From Pseudomonas mosselii (GTDB lineage: Bacteria > Pseudomonadota > Gammaproteobacteria > Pseudomonadales > Pseudomonadaceae), in assembly GCF_005796105.1 (NCBI RefSeq), contig NZ_VAUO01000001.1, positions 682,001 through 746,000 on the forward strand: 64,000 bases of DNA. Reading direction: 5' to 3'. Position numbers and translations under genes: made by a program. This document shows, piece after piece, positions 26,796 through 36,629 of this stretch (position 1 is its first letter; the number at the start of each line of letters is the position of its first letter). The notes beneath the pieces were generated by a model. It was not told the DNA's origin, did not search any database, and worked only from the letters and a program-made list of their open reading frames with translations.

Positions 26796-29700
26796 TCATT
26801 GCAGTTGCTCGAGCAGACCGAGGAATTCATCGTCGGAAAGCCCCGAGTCGGCGAAGTCAGCGGCGGTGGCGCGGCCCGCTTCGGGGGCCAGGCAATGTTC
26901 GAGCAAGGCTTCGATGCGCTGCTCGAACTGCTGTGCCAGCGCGCTGACCAGGGCCTGATCATGCACCTGCGGGGCGTAGCGCCATTCGATATGCAGCTGG
27001 CCCTGGTCGACCAGGGCGGTCACGTCGAGCAAATGGGTGCGGCGGGTTTCAGGAGCGCGCATGGCCGGGCACAACGGCTGCGCCAAGCGCCACAGGCGCG
27101 AATTCCCCAACCACTGGTCGACCCGCCCGAGGTAGTTGAACGTCAGCAGCGAAGCGGCACCCAACCCATGCTGTGGATCGAGGCGCAGCAGGCCGTAGCC
27201 GATGCCCTGCTCGGGTACGCGGCGCAAGGCCTCCTTGGCCGCGATGATCGCCTCTTCCGGCTGCTCGGTGACCCGCACGGCCAACGGGTAGCGGCTGGTG
27301 TGCCAACCCACCGAGCGCGACAGGTCAGGACCTTGCTCCCAGCCACTGCGGCCGTGGCTTTCCATCTCCAGGGTGACCTGTTCGCGCCCCAGCCACTGGC
27401 CGATCACGCCCGCCAGTGCCGCCACCAGCAGGTCCTGTACCTGGGTGCTGTAGGCGGCATGGCAGTCGCCCAACAAGCATTCGGTGCTGGCGACGGAGAG
27501 TCTGGTTTCCAGCGTACGGCTTTCGGCATACAGGCTGAGCGCAGGAGCGACCTCGCCCTCCTCGGCCAATTGCGCCTGCCAGTAGTCGCGTTGGGCCAGC
27601 ACTTCAGGGGCCAGGCGATGCCGCTGCAAAGCCTCGCTCCAGCGATCAAAGCGCGTGGACACCGCCGGCAACGAGGCTCGCGGGTCGTGGTACAGGCTTT
27701 CCAGCTCCTCGAGCAGTACCTGCCAGGACACCGCATCGACCAGCAGGTGATGCGCGGTGCACAGCAGATGCCCGCTTTCGGTGAAATACACCCAGCGAAT
27801 CAACGGTGCTCGATCCAGCTGCCAGCCCTGCTGCCACTGCTGTAGCAAGGCGTCGTCCAGCGGCTGTTCGACCAGCTGTAACAGTGTGTCGGCCTTTACC
27901 GCCGACAACGCTTGATAGCGTTGCTGCCAGCCCTGCCCGCTGCGCTCGAAGGTCAGCCGCAGGCTGCTGTGACGTTGCAACAAGCTCGCCAATGCCTGGG
28001 CCAGGCGCACAGGCTCCAGAGGCTGGTGAACGGCCAGCAACAGGGACTGGTTCCAGTATGCAGGCGTGGTCTGCCGCTGGTCGAAGAACCAGGCCTGGAT
28101 CGGCGTCAGGGCGAACGCGGCGCTCGGCTCGGCACTATCGGCCTTGGCCTGCTCGGCCACACTGGCCAGTTCCACGGCCTGCTCGGCCCAGCCGCTGACC
28201 GATGGGAACTCGAAGATCTGCTTGGGCTTGAGCTGCAAGCCCTGCTGCTTGGCACGGGCAATGATCTGTAGGCTGAGGATCGAGTCGCCACCGACTGCGA
28301 AGAAATTGTCGTCGGCTTGCAGGTCGGGCTTTTCCAGAATAGCGCGGGCAATCGCCAGCAAACGCTCGACCTTGGCGCGCTGTGGCGTCTGTGCCACGCG
28401 CGCCAGCGCCCGCACGCTGGGTTCGGCGAACAGTTGCTTGGGGGTGAGGGTGATCTGCTGCTGGCGTGCACGGGCAATGATCTGCAGGCCGAGAATCGAA
28501 TCGCCACCCTGGGCGAAGAAGTTGTCGTCCGGGCCGATGTCCGGGTTGCCCAGCAGTTCACGCCAGATCGCCAGCAAGGCGCTTTCCAGCGTATCAAGCG
28601 GCTGCTCGGTGCGTGCCTCAAGAGGACGCGGCGCTTGCTCGGCCAGGTTCGACAACGCCTGACGATCAACTTTACCGTTGGCCAGCAGTGGCATCGCCTC
28701 CAGGCAGTGCCACTGCGCTGGCTGCATGTAGTCCGGCAGACGCGCCTGCAACGCGCGCTGAATATCCGCAAGTGCGCTCGGCGCTGCGACCAGGAAGGCC
28801 ACAAGACGGTTGCCGGTCAACGGCGTCGGCGCGTTGAGTACGCGCACATCCTCGACCTGTGGCAGCGTGCGCAATTGCGCCGCCACCTCCGAGGGCTCGA
28901 CGCGGTAGCCGCGAATCTTCACCTGCTCATCCAGGCGCCCGAGGAACAGCACCCGGCCTAGATGATCGAGGCGTACCCGGTCACCTGTGCGGTAACCCCG
29001 TGCACCGAAGCGCGCCTGATCGACCTCGCTGGCACTCAGGTAGCCGCGTGCCACGGTCGCCCCCTCGATATACAACTCGCCGCTGACGCCAGCCGGCAGC
29101 ACTGCGCCATCCGGCCCACGCACGCTGACACGCACGTTGCCCAGAGGACGCCCGAGCGGTACGTCACCCTCGCCTTCGACCTCGTGGGTCAAAACGCCCA
29201 CCGTGGTTTCGCTGGGCCCGTAGTGGTTGACGATACGCAGCTGCGGGCTGAGGGCGTGCACCCGCGCCAGCAGATCGGCGCCCAGCGCTTCGCCACCGAG
29301 GACCAGGCACTGGCGCGGCAACAGGCGCTGCGGCTCGCGGGCCACCAGCAAGGCGTTCAGGTGCGAAGGCACGATTTTGAGCATGTCCACCGGTTGCTGC
29401 CCAAGCAACGCCGCCAGTTCCTCGGCATCGAAGGCCAGCGCTTCGTCCAACAGGCGCAAGCGCCGGCCGCTGAGCAGCGCGCCGAACAAGGCGGTGTGGC
29501 CCAGGTCGGTGGCACAACTGGCCAGGCTCGTCAGGCTGGCGTCGGCACTCAGGCGCAGGCGCTCCAGGCAGGCGCTGACATAGTGAACGAGGTTGCCCTG
29601 GGTCACCTCAACGCCCTTGGGCCGCCCGCTGGAGCCGGAGGTGTAGACCACATAGGCGGGCAAGTCTGCAGGCACGCTGGCGCGCAGCGGCGCCTGGCTG

Positions 29701-31601
29701 AACAGCGCCTCGGCCGGCACGGCCAGCCACTGCACCTGCGCGGGTAACCAGGCGGGTCGTTCACCCTCGCCCACGTATACCTTGGGTGCCGCATCCAGGC
29801 AGATCTCCAGCAGACGCGACTCGGGCCACTGCGGGTCGAGGGCCAGATAGGTGGCGCCGCACTGCCACGCGGCGAGCATGTGCATCACCAGTTCACGGCT
29901 GCGCGGCAGGCACAGAGCAACCCGATCACCGCTTGCACGCAGCAAGGCGTGCAGGCGTTCGCCACGGGCAACCACAGCGCTGGCCAGTTCGGCATAGCTC
30001 AATTGCCCCTGCTGATCTTCAAGCGCGATGCTTTGGGGGCTTTGCATGCAGTGTTGGGCAAAAGCGTTCCAGGCGCTCTCGTGCGCTACCGGCAGGCGTT
30101 CGCCCGACAACTGCGAACGCTGCGCGTGTGGCAGCCAGTCCAATTCGGCAAACGGCACGCCCGGCTGCTCCATGGCCGCCATGACCAGGGCCAGGAACTG
30201 CACCTGAAAACGCTCGACGCTCTCGTGTCGATACAACGCCTTGCTGTAACGCCAGCGCCCGACGAACTCAGGCGTGTCATCGATGATCACCAGGTTCAAT
30301 TCGTGGGCCGCACCACGCTGCTCGCCCATCATGCGCTCGATGTAGCGCTCGAACGGCACGTCACGCTCCTTGTTCAGCGTGAACATGTGCTGGAACACCG
30401 GTGCCCGGCCCATCTGCCGTGGCAAGTCCAGGTGCTTGGCCAGGCGCGCGAAGGGATAGTGACGATGGCGCAAAGCCTGCCGGACAGTGCCAGCCACCTG
30501 CGTGGCCCACTGCGCGCTGGACAGGTCACGGCGCACGCGGCAGCGCACCGGCAACGGGTTGACCAGATACCCCGGCAGCTCAGCCTGCTCACGCTTCAGG
30601 CGCCAGCCACTGGGCGTACCGAGCACGAAATCCTCCTGCCCGGACAGCACACTGAGAAACTGCTGGAACAGCGAGAACCAATAAACGTAGGGCGTCACGC
30701 CCAGGCTTTGGGCCACTGCACGCAGCCGCTGGCTGTCGTGCGCACCAAAATGGAACGACAGCTCTCCACCTTCGAAGCCCTGGGTGCTGCCATGGGCGAA
30801 GTCGGTGGGCAGCTCCAGCGTCGGCGCATCGGCCAGCTGTGCCTGCCACCAGTTCAGTTCCTCGGCCTCGATCGCCTCGCTGCGCAGGTACACGGCGCTG
30901 CTCCAGTTGCGATAGGCCTCGGGGTCGACATCGGCAAGCACCTCGCCATCGGCCAGGGCGAACAGCTCGCTGAACAACACGTCGAAGGTGGTCAGGTCGG
31001 AGGCGATATGGTGGATACCCAACAGCACCGTGTACTCGACACGCTCGCCCAACTGGTTGCTCAGCAGCACCAGCCGGCTGACCTCGCCGGCGCTGAGATC
31101 GAAGGGTTTGTCGGCCAGCTCGACGACACGCCGCTGCACGCTGGCGGCATCCGCGTCCTGCCAGGTTTCGCACTGTAGCGAAGTGGGCTGCGGCCTGCTG
31201 TCCCACTGCACCAACTCGCCATCACGCTCGACATAGGCACTGCACAGGTGCGGATAACGCTGCTGCACCACCTGCCAGGCCCGCTCCAGACGATGCGGCA
31301 GATCCGCCCAGAGGTACTGCGGCCTGATACGCCCGGCCAGCACGATGTTGTAGGCGCAACTGCCAGGCTCCATGCGTTGCAGGAACCACAAGGCCTGCTC
31401 GTTATCGTTGAGCGGGCGCGCCTGGAAGTAGTCCGGGTGGCGCGCCAACCAGGGCAGTATCTCAGCACTACGCGATTGCAGCTCACCCTCCAGCGCGGCG
31501 CTCAGGGCCTGCGGCAAACCGGTGGAAATCACCAGGCGGCCTTCGCTTGTGGACAGGCGAATACCGCGCAGCCAGCAGTCGTACATCAGGCGGTCGAGCA
31601 T
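26796..31601 (-). CDS. NRPS initiation module: docking-C-A(Asp)-T-T-E
   Basis: A 1601-residue NRPS. The first 55 or so residues resemble a TubC-type N-terminal docking domain. A C domain follows with HHIASDLTT (about residue 195), where Gly of HHxxxDG is replaced. The A domain (core YTSGSSGRPKG, about 655) has the code DLTKVGHVGK, aspartate. Two T domains in tandem follow, both GGDSI (about 1030 and 1103), then an epimerisation domain (AHHLLVDAVSW, about 1285). The first residue is therefore predicted to be D-Asp, probably beta-hydroxylated by the enzyme encoded just upstream. A C domain in the first module often means an acyl starter, but no acyl-ligase gene is in the window. ATG 31601 has AAGGA six bases upstream. 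Confidence 0.92.
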   Translation of the reverse strand: MLDRLMYDCWLRGIRLSTSEGRLVISTGLPQALSAALEGELQSRSAEILPWLARHPDYFQARPLNDNEQALWFLQRMEPGSCAYNIVLAGRIRPQYLWADLPHRLERAWQVVQQRYPHLCSAYVERDGELVQWDSRPQPTSLQCETWQDADAASVQRRVVELADKPFDLSAGEVSRLVLLSNQLGERVEYTVLLGIHHIASDLTTFDVLFSELFALADGEVLADVDPEAYRNWSSAVYLRSEAIEAEELNWWQAQLADAPTLELPTDFAHGSTQGFEGGELSFHFGAHDSQRLRAVAQSLGVTPYVYWFSLFQQFLSVLSGQEDFVLGTPSGWRLKREQAELPGYLVNPLPVRCRVRRDLSSAQWATQVAGTVRQALRHRHYPFARLAKHLDLPRQMGRAPVFQHMFTLNKERDVPFERYIERMMGEQRGAAHELNLVIIDDTPEFVGRWRYSKALYRHESVERFQVQFLALVMAAMEQPGVPFAELDWLPHAQRSQLSGERLPVAHESAWNAFAQHCMQSPQSIALEDQQGQLSYAELASAVVARGERLHALLRASGDRVALCLPRSRELVMHMLAAWQCGATYLALDPQWPESRLLEICLDAAPKVYVGEGERPAWLPAQVQWLAVPAEALFSQAPLRASVPADLPAYVVYTSGSSGRPKGVEVTQGNLVHYVSACLERLRLSADASLTSLASCATDLGHTALFGALLSGRRLRLLDEALAFDAEELAALLGQQPVDMLKIVPSHLNALLVAREPQRLLPRQCLVLGGEALGADLLARVHALSPQLRIVNHYGPSETTVGVLTHEVEGEGDVPLGRPLGNVRVSVRGPDGAVLPAGVSGELYIEGATVARGYLSASEVDQARFGARGYRTGDRVRLDHLGRVLFLGRLDEQVKIRGYRVEPSEVAAQLRTLPQVEDVRVLNAPTPLTGNRLVAFLVAAPSALADIQRALQARLPDYMQPAQWHCLEAMPLLANGKVDRQALSNLAEQAPRPLEARTEQPLDTLESALLAIWRELLGNPDIGPDDNFFAQGGDSILGLQIIARARQQQITLTPKQLFAEPSVRALARVAQTPQRAKVERLLAIARAILEKPDLQADDNFFAVGGDSILSLQIIARAKQQGLQLKPKQIFEFPSVSGWAEQAVELASVAEQAKADSAEPSAAFALTPIQAWFFDQRQTTPAYWNQSLLLAVHQPLEPVRLAQALASLLQRHSSLRLTFERSGQGWQQRYQALSAVKADTLLQLVEQPLDDALLQQWQQGWQLDRAPLIRWVYFTESGHLLCTAHHLLVDAVSWQVLLEELESLYHDPRASLPAVSTRFDRWSEALQRHRLAPEVLAQRDYWQAQLAEEGEVAPALSLYAESRTLETRLSVASTECLLGDCHAAYSTQVQDLLVAALAGVIGQWLGREQVTLEMESHGRSGWEQGPDLSRSVGWHTSRYPLAVRVTEQPEEAIIAAKEALRRVPEQGIGYGLLRLDPQHGLGAASLLTFNYLGRVDQWLGNSRLWRLAQPLCPAMRAPETRRTHLLDVTALVDQGQLHIEWRYAPQVHDQALVSALAQQFEQRIEALLEHCLAPEAGRATAADFADSGLSDDEFLGLLEQLQ

Positions 31602-31668
31602 GGGTCGTCCTTAATAATGCGGATTCGAGCTAAGCCACCCTGGCAGTGGCTTCGAGGGTTATTCAGCG

Positions 31669-32661
31669 TCAGACAGCCGAAGCGGGCTCGGCCATGGCCA
31701 CCACCACCTTGCGCTCTCCCTGGAAGGTGGAGCGGCCATGGGCGACCAGCATGTTGTCGAGCATCAGCGCGTCGCCCGCCTGCCAGGGGAAGCTGATCTG
31801 GGTGCGCTGCAGGACATCGCGCACATGCTCCAGCGCCTCCGGCTCGATGGGCGAGCCGTCACCGTAGAAGACGTTACGTGGCACACCCTCCTCTCCGACG
31901 ATCGACACCAGCGTTTCGCGTAGTGCTGCCGGCAGGTTGGAGATATGGAACAGATGCGCCTGGTTGAACCAGACCCACTCCCCGGTGACCGGGTGCTGCG
32001 CGACGGCCTGACAGACCTGGCGGGTACGCAGCTCGCCGTCGTCCTTCCACTCGAAGTCGATGTGGCTGAGCCGGCAGAAGTGCTCGACCTCGCTGCGATC
32101 CTCGGTGCTGAAAGCCTGCTGCCAGGTGAGGTCCAGACCATTGCCGTAGTTGCGCACGTACATCAGGCGTTTTTCAGCGAAACGTTGGCGGATGGCCAGA
32201 TCGATGCGCTGATACACCAGGCGACTGTCAGCAATCGGGGTCTCGCCACCGACCGGCGCGGCCTGGATGCAGTGAAACCAGATCTTCATCGGCCAGTTCA
32301 ACGCGTAGGACTGCTCGTTGTGCAGGGCAATGACTTGGTGAGCGGGGTATTCGGTGGAGGTATAGACGCGGCTGTTGAGCTTGGTGCGCGGCGTGGAAGC
32401 GTAGTCGTAGGTCAGCAGCTCGTGACCGAAACTGCGGGCGAAATCTTCGAAGTCGTTGGTGTCACGGAAGGCGAAATCGCGAAAGAGGATGCCCCCGATG
32501 GTCTGCAAATCGCAGTCGACAGCACGCTTGATGAGCGCGGCGTGATCACGCCAGGAGTCGCCTGGAACCGGGGCGCGCAACACGCGAGGTAGCAGCCCCT
32601 CGCCACGCGCCTGAACCTCATCCAGTGAATGGTCTGCACGGCTGAGCAAATCGGTAAGCAT
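31669..32661 (-). CDS. Stand-alone TauD/SyrP-type aspartyl beta-hydroxylase
   Basis: A 330-residue Fe(II)/2-oxoglutarate-dependent oxygenase of the TauD/SyrP family. The iron ligands are visible as HNE in IALHNEQSY and the distal His in LVAHGRSTFQGERK. It resembles the oxygenase fused to the end of the third NRPS protein: both share VYGDG/FYGDG, DNMLxAH and GERxVVVAM segments. Family members hydroxylate Asp bound to an NRPS carrier domain. It is the first gene of the NRPS operon, 67 bases before the initiation NRPS, with AAGGA before the start. It most likely acts on the Asp modules that carry tandem T domains, but this pairing is inference. Confidence 0.88.
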   Translation of the reverse strand: MLTDLLSRADHSLDEVQARGEGLLPRVLRAPVPGDSWRDHAALIKRAVDCDLQTIGGILFRDFAFRDTNDFEDFARSFGHELLTYDYASTPRTKLNSRVYTSTEYPAHQVIALHNEQSYALNWPMKIWFHCIQAAPVGGETPIADSRLVYQRIDLAIRQRFAEKRLMYVRNYGNGLDLTWQQAFSTEDRSEVEHFCRLSHIDFEWKDDGELRTRQVCQAVAQHPVTGEWVWFNQAHLFHISNLPAALRETLVSIVGEEGVPRNVFYGDGSPIEPEALEHVRDVLQRTQISFPWQAGDALMLDNMLVAHGRSTFQGERKVVVAMAEPASAV

Positions 32662-32838
32662 CTGGATTCCTTGGCGCTACTGATGAGGCGCAACAAGTTA
32701 TCGCAAAACATACTCACTATCAAACGTGAATTAATATTATTTATGTATAAGCCGCGTACGCTACTGCTGCACGCAAGTTGGCGAAGCAGCAGCGTATCTA
32801 TCATCACTTGGACGGCTTCAGCGGCTGCCCAAGAATGC
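32662..32838 (-). promoter_or_regulatory. Promoter region of the hydroxylase-NRPS-exporter operon
   Basis: This 177-base gap separates the hydroxylase start from the end of the periplasmic binding protein gene. It holds an AT-rich block at about 32726-32750. The best window there matches the Fur consensus at only about 10 of 19 positions, so a Fur site is possible but not convincing. No clear terminator for the upstream transport operon was seen, so some read-through is possible. Confidence 0.35.
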
Positions 32839-33777
32839 TTACTTTTCCTGGAGGTTGTAGTCGCGTTCGCCGATGTGCGACAGCAGCAGGTACGCCGAGC
32901 CGATCATGCCCTGCATGGTGTCGGCGAAGCGGCTACGGTTGAAATACAGGAACTGATGATTCTTCACCGCGAACAGGTTCTGCCACTGCGGCGAACGGCG
33001 GAAGGCTTCGGTGCTCGCCTGCGAATCGAGCATTTCTTCGTAGGTATCGATGATGAAATCACTGTCGAAGTCGCCAATGCGTTCCAGGCTGTAAGGCACG
33101 TTCGGACGTGCCTCCTTGAAGGCCGACACACGCCCGAGGCCGAAGTCGGCGATCACGTCATCCATGCCAGAGCGGCCAATCAGCTGGAACCCGTCTGGAT
33201 AGACCTCCAGGGTGGTAACTGTGATGCGCCCCGGCTCCTTCACCCGCTTGGCGAATTCGCCAACGATCCATTGGTACTCGCTCAACAGCTTCTGGTAGCG
33301 CTGCTGCTTGCCTACCAGTTCGGCCAGCTCCTTGGCGTAGGTCTTGATACCGGCCTCGCGCGCTGGCAGCAGCACCACCGGGGCGATGCTACTGAGGCGC
33401 TCCTTGAGGTCCTGGTGATAGGACAACCCGACGATCAGGTCAGGCTTGAGCGCCGCGATGGCCTCAAGATCAGGCGCCTGGTGTGAACCGACATAGCGAA
33501 TGCCAGAGACATCGAAGCGCTGCTGTGCACCACGGAACATCGCATCGGCGAGCAGCTTCTTGCGCCCCGTGGAGCCGCAGGGGGTTACGCCCAGCTCGAG
33601 CAGTTGGGTAGTCAAGCTCAGGTCGTGCAGCGATACCACGCAATGCGGCTCGACGGGCACCTCGACACGGCCGAAACGGTTCTCGAACACACGGGTGTCA
33701 GCGGCCACGGCCTGCATCGAACTCAGACCCAGCAGCGCACAGGCCATCAGGGAAAGCGCTTTGAACTTCACCATCAT
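32839..33777 (-). CDS. FecB/FhuD-type periplasmic ferric-siderophore-binding protein
   Basis: About 312 residues with a signal peptide (MMVKFKALSL...AVAA, cleavage near residue 25) and a class III periplasmic binding fold. Family marks are PVEPHCVVSLHDLSLTTQLLELGV, APDLEAIAALKPDLIVGL and the late DFIIDTYEEML segment. It would bind the ferric siderophore in the periplasm and hand it to the permease pair upstream. The start was set at ATG 33777 (a second ATG follows at once) because AAGGA lies about 10 bases upstream and the signal peptide begins there. The reading frame stays open upstream but overlaps the permease gene and is rich in Cys and Arg, so it is not coding. Confidence 0.9.
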   Translation of the reverse strand: MMVKFKALSLMACALLGLSSMQAVAADTRVFENRFGRVEVPVEPHCVVSLHDLSLTTQLLELGVTPCGSTGRKKLLADAMFRGAQQRFDVSGIRYVGSHQAPDLEAIAALKPDLIVGLSYHQDLKERLSSIAPVVLLPAREAGIKTYAKELAELVGKQQRYQKLLSEYQWIVGEFAKRVKEPGRITVTTLEVYPDGFQLIGRSGMDDVIADFGLGRVSAFKEARPNVPYSLERIGDFDSDFIIDTYEEMLDSQASTEAFRRSPQWQNLFAVKNHQFLYFNRSRFADTMQGMIGSAYLLLSHIGERDYNLQEK

Positions 33778-33805
33778 CTTCGTCTTGTCCTTCAGTGACG
33801 ACGCG

Positions 33806-34846
33806 TCAACGGTTGCGTTGCCGCGCCAGCAAAACCAACAGATAAGGCGCACCGATAATCGCGACCACAAGGCCCGCCGGCAGTTGCAACGGCGGCAGCA
33901 AGGCGCGCCCGAGGGTGTCGCCCAGCAGTACCAGTAGCGCGCCGAACAGTGCCGACAGCGGCAGCAGCGCGCCATGCCGATCACCGCACAACTGCCGTGC
34001 CAGGTGCGGCGCGACCAGACCCACGAACGTCATCACGCCGATATTGGCCACCGTCGCTGCGGTCAAGGTGACACTGCACAGCAGCAGCAACAGCATGATC
34101 AACGGTGCATTCAGGCCGCGGCTGAGCGCCACACGCTCGCCCAGTTGCAGCAGATTGAGCTGGCGATGGCAAAACAACAGGGGTATGCCCGCCACCAGCA
34201 GCCAGATCAGCAGGCTCTGTACCTGCGGCCATCCACTGCGATGCAGGCTGCCGCCAAGCCACATCAACGCCGATTCGACCCGATCGATATTGCCGTAGGT
34301 GATCAGCAGATCGGAGACGGCACCGAGCATGGCCGTAAGCCCCACGCCAACCAGAATCAGACGCAGCGGGGCAATCCCAGCGCGCCAGGATAGCGCGACG
34401 ATGAACAGCGCCACCGCCAGGCCACCGAGCAACGCGGCCAGTGGATAGAGCCCCACCGGCAAGGCTTGCGGCCACAGCACCAGGATCAGCAGCATGGTGA
34501 CGCTGGCGCCCGCCTCGACCCCGACCAATCCCGGCGCAGCCAGTGGGTTGCGCGTCAGCGACTGCATCAACACCCCGGCCAGCGCCATCGCTGCACCCCC
34601 GAGAATCGCCAGCAGGATACGCGGCAGGCGCAACTCCCATAGGACACTGGCCGACAGCGCCGCCTCGTCGGCGAACAGGCCCTGCCAGAGCTGCGCCATG
34701 CTAGTGGTGTAGCTGCCGACGCTGGCCGCATACACCGTCAGGGCCGTCAGCAACAAGAGCAGCGTCAAGGCCGCCAATGCATCAATGGGGCGGCCGACCC
34801 AAGGCAACCCGGGGCAACGCCTTGGCGTGGTCAACCAGCGACTCAC
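33806..34846 (-). CDS. FecD-type ferric-siderophore ABC permease
   Basis: A 346-residue FecCD-family inner-membrane permease with many hydrophobic segments. Typical motifs are ALAGVLMQSLTRNPLAAPGLVGVEAGAS and NIGVMTFVGLVAPHLARQLCGDRH, the loop that contacts the ATPase. It is the second permease of a heterodimer with the 34843-35826 gene. Its start ATG overlaps that gene's stop codon (ATGA), and the binding protein gene follows 28 bases downstream. Its place in the siderophore locus argues for import of the locus's own product. Confidence 0.92.
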   Translation of the reverse strand: MSRWLTTPRRCPGLPWVGRPIDALAALTLLLLLTALTVYAASVGSYTTSMAQLWQGLFADEAALSASVLWELRLPRILLAILGGAAMALAGVLMQSLTRNPLAAPGLVGVEAGASVTMLLILVLWPQALPVGLYPLAALLGGLAVALFIVALSWRAGIAPLRLILVGVGLTAMLGAVSDLLITYGNIDRVESALMWLGGSLHRSGWPQVQSLLIWLLVAGIPLLFCHRQLNLLQLGERVALSRGLNAPLIMLLLLLCSVTLTAATVANIGVMTFVGLVAPHLARQLCGDRHGALLPLSALFGALLVLLGDTLGRALLPPLQLPAGLVVAIIGAPYLLVLLARQRNR

Positions 34847-35826
34847 TTGAGTTTCCTCAATACCAACCCGACGAATACGGGACCGCCAATCAGCGCGGTG
34901 ACGATGCCGGTGTTGAGTTCATAGGGGCTCACCAGGGTGCGCGCCACGACATCGGCCAGCACCAGCAGCAAGGCGCCCAACAAAGGCGTGGCTACCAGCA
35001 ATTGCCGCAGGTCGTGGCCAACCAGCAGCCGCGCCGCATGCGGTACTACCAGCCCGACAAAACCGATCGGGCCAGCCAGTGCCACCGCACAACCGGACAG
35101 CAGCACCACCGCTGCCAAGCTCAACAAGCGCATGCGCAACAGGTTGACGCCCATGCTGGAGGCCACCTGTGCACCCAGCCGATAGGCATTCAATGCCCGC
35201 ACATTGAGCAGGCAAAGCGACAGGCCAATGACCAGGTAGGGCCAGAGCCAACTGGGCAGGTTTGCCCCGCTGATACCCAGCGAGCCGGTCAGCCAGCGCC
35301 GCAGGCTGTCCAGCCCTTGCTGATCGATCAGCAACACAATCGCGGTGATAGCGCCGAACAGCGCGGCCATCATCGCCCCGGAAAGCGTCAGCCGCACCGG
35401 ATTGGGTGTGCGCCCGGCCAGCAGCATGACGCCGACGGCGGCCACCAGAGCGCCGCTGAAGGCAAACAAGGGAATCATGCTCATGTCGTTGCCCGGCAGC
35501 ACCAGCAAGCCAATGACCACGAACAAGGCCGCGCCACTATTGATGCCGAGGATGCCCGGATCGGCCAATGGATTGTCGCCAACCGCCTGCATCAGCGTGC
35601 CAGCCAGCCCCAGGCAGGCGCCCACGAGCATCGCCACCCACAGGCGCGGCAGACGCGAACCGCGAATGACGCTGTGATCAGATTGACTCGGGTCATACGC
35701 CAGCAGCGCCTGCCAGACATCATGCCACGGGATCGACTTGGCCCCCACCGCCAGGTGCAGCGTCGAGGCCAGGACAATGCCGATCGAGATCGATAGCCAG
35801 ATCGGCCAGCGCAACCCACCGCTCAT
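34843..35826 (-). CDS. FecC-type ferric-siderophore ABC permease
   Basis: About 327 residues, all-helical FecCD-family permease. Motifs are GACLGLAGTLMQAVGDNPLADPGILGINSGAA near the N-terminus and GPIGFVGLVVPHAARLLVGHD near the C-terminus. The start is set at ATG 35826, which overlaps the stop codon of the ATPase gene (ATGA); the open frame upstream adds only an Arg/Pro-rich stretch. It pairs with the following permease to form the membrane channel of the importer. Confidence 0.92.
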   Translation of the reverse strand: MSGGLRWPIWLSISIGIVLASTLHLAVGAKSIPWHDVWQALLAYDPSQSDHSVIRGSRLPRLWVAMLVGACLGLAGTLMQAVGDNPLADPGILGINSGAALFVVIGLLVLPGNDMSMIPLFAFSGALVAAVGVMLLAGRTPNPVRLTLSGAMMAALFGAITAIVLLIDQQGLDSLRRWLTGSLGISGANLPSWLWPYLVIGLSLCLLNVRALNAYRLGAQVASSMGVNLLRMRLLSLAAVVLLSGCAVALAGPIGFVGLVVPHAARLLVGHDLRQLLVATPLLGALLLVLADVVARTLVSPYELNTGIVTALIGGPVFVGLVLRKLK

Positions 35827-36629
35827 CGGGCCACCTGGCCGTCGTGCGCGCGCAGGCGCGCAGACGACGCCGGCACGCACAGAGGATCACCGGAATGCGG
35901 ATCGATAAGAATGTGCGCATCCAGGTCGAACACCGCCTTCAAGTTGCCCGGGGTGAAGACCTCGGCAGGCGCCCCTTGGGCGTGAACCTTGCCCTGGCGC
36001 AACATCACCAGTTGATCGGCATAACGCGCGGCCTGGTTGAGGTCATGCAGAACCGCGACGACAGTACGCCCCTGGTCACGCAACTCGGCGAGCAGTTCGA
36101 GCAAAGCGATCTGATGAGCGATGTCGAGGAAGGTGGTGGGCTCGTCGAGCAGGATGACCGGCGTCTCCTGCGCCAGTGTCATGGCAATCCAGCAGCGCTG
36201 TAATTGTCCACCGGACAGGGAGGTCAAGCTGCGGTCCAGCAGCATCCCGACATCGGCCAGTGCCACGGCGCGATCAACCGCCTGTTGATCGGCATCACTC
36301 CACGGCTGCCACCAGCTTTGCCAGGGGTAGCGCCCCTGCATGACCAGCTCGCGCACGGTGATACCGGCAGGCGAGCTGGTACGTTGCGGCAACAGTGCGA
36401 TTTGCCTGGCCAGTTCACGGCGCGAGAGCTGAACGTGGGGCTTACCTTGTAGCAATACGTCGCCGCTGGCGGGGCGCAGCATGCGTGCCAGCACGTTCAA
36501 CAAGGTGGTCTTGCCGCACCCATTGGCACCAATCAACGCAGTAAAACAGCCCTCGGAAATGCTCAGGCTGATGTCATCCAGCACCTTCAGTCCGTCGAAT
36601 TGAAGCTCAAGCCCCGTCGCTTTCAACAT
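35823..36629 (-). CDS. FecE/FhuC-type ferric-siderophore ABC ATPase
   Basis: About 268 residues. Walker A is GANGCGKTT, the signature is LSGGQLQRCWIAMTLAQ, and Walker B is VILLDEPTTFLDI, followed by the switch HDLNQAARYAD. These are standard for siderophore/cobalamin importer ATPases. It is the first gene of the leftward import operon ATPase-permease-permease-binding protein. I chose the ATG at 36629, where the conserved N-terminus (MLKATGLELQF) begins. In-frame ATGs at 36689 and 36701 are also possible, and no strong ribosome site decides between them. Confidence 0.9.
   Translation of the reverse strand: MLKATGLELQFDGLKVLDDISLSISEGCFTALIGANGCGKTTLLNVLARMLRPASGDVLLQGKPHVQLSRRELARQIALLPQRTSSPAGITVRELVMQGRYPWQSWWQPWSDADQQAVDRAVALADVGMLLDRSLTSLSGGQLQRCWIAMTLAQETPVILLDEPTTFLDIAHQIALLELLAELRDQGRTVVAVLHDLNQAARYADQLVMLRQGKVHAQGAPAEVFTPGNLKAVFDLDAHILIDPHSGDPLCVPASSARLRAHDGQVAR

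Noticed and set aside
34777..35796. Gln/His-rich open frame on the plus strand across the permease genes.
   Set aside because: Low-complexity antisense mirror of two clear FecCD permeases.
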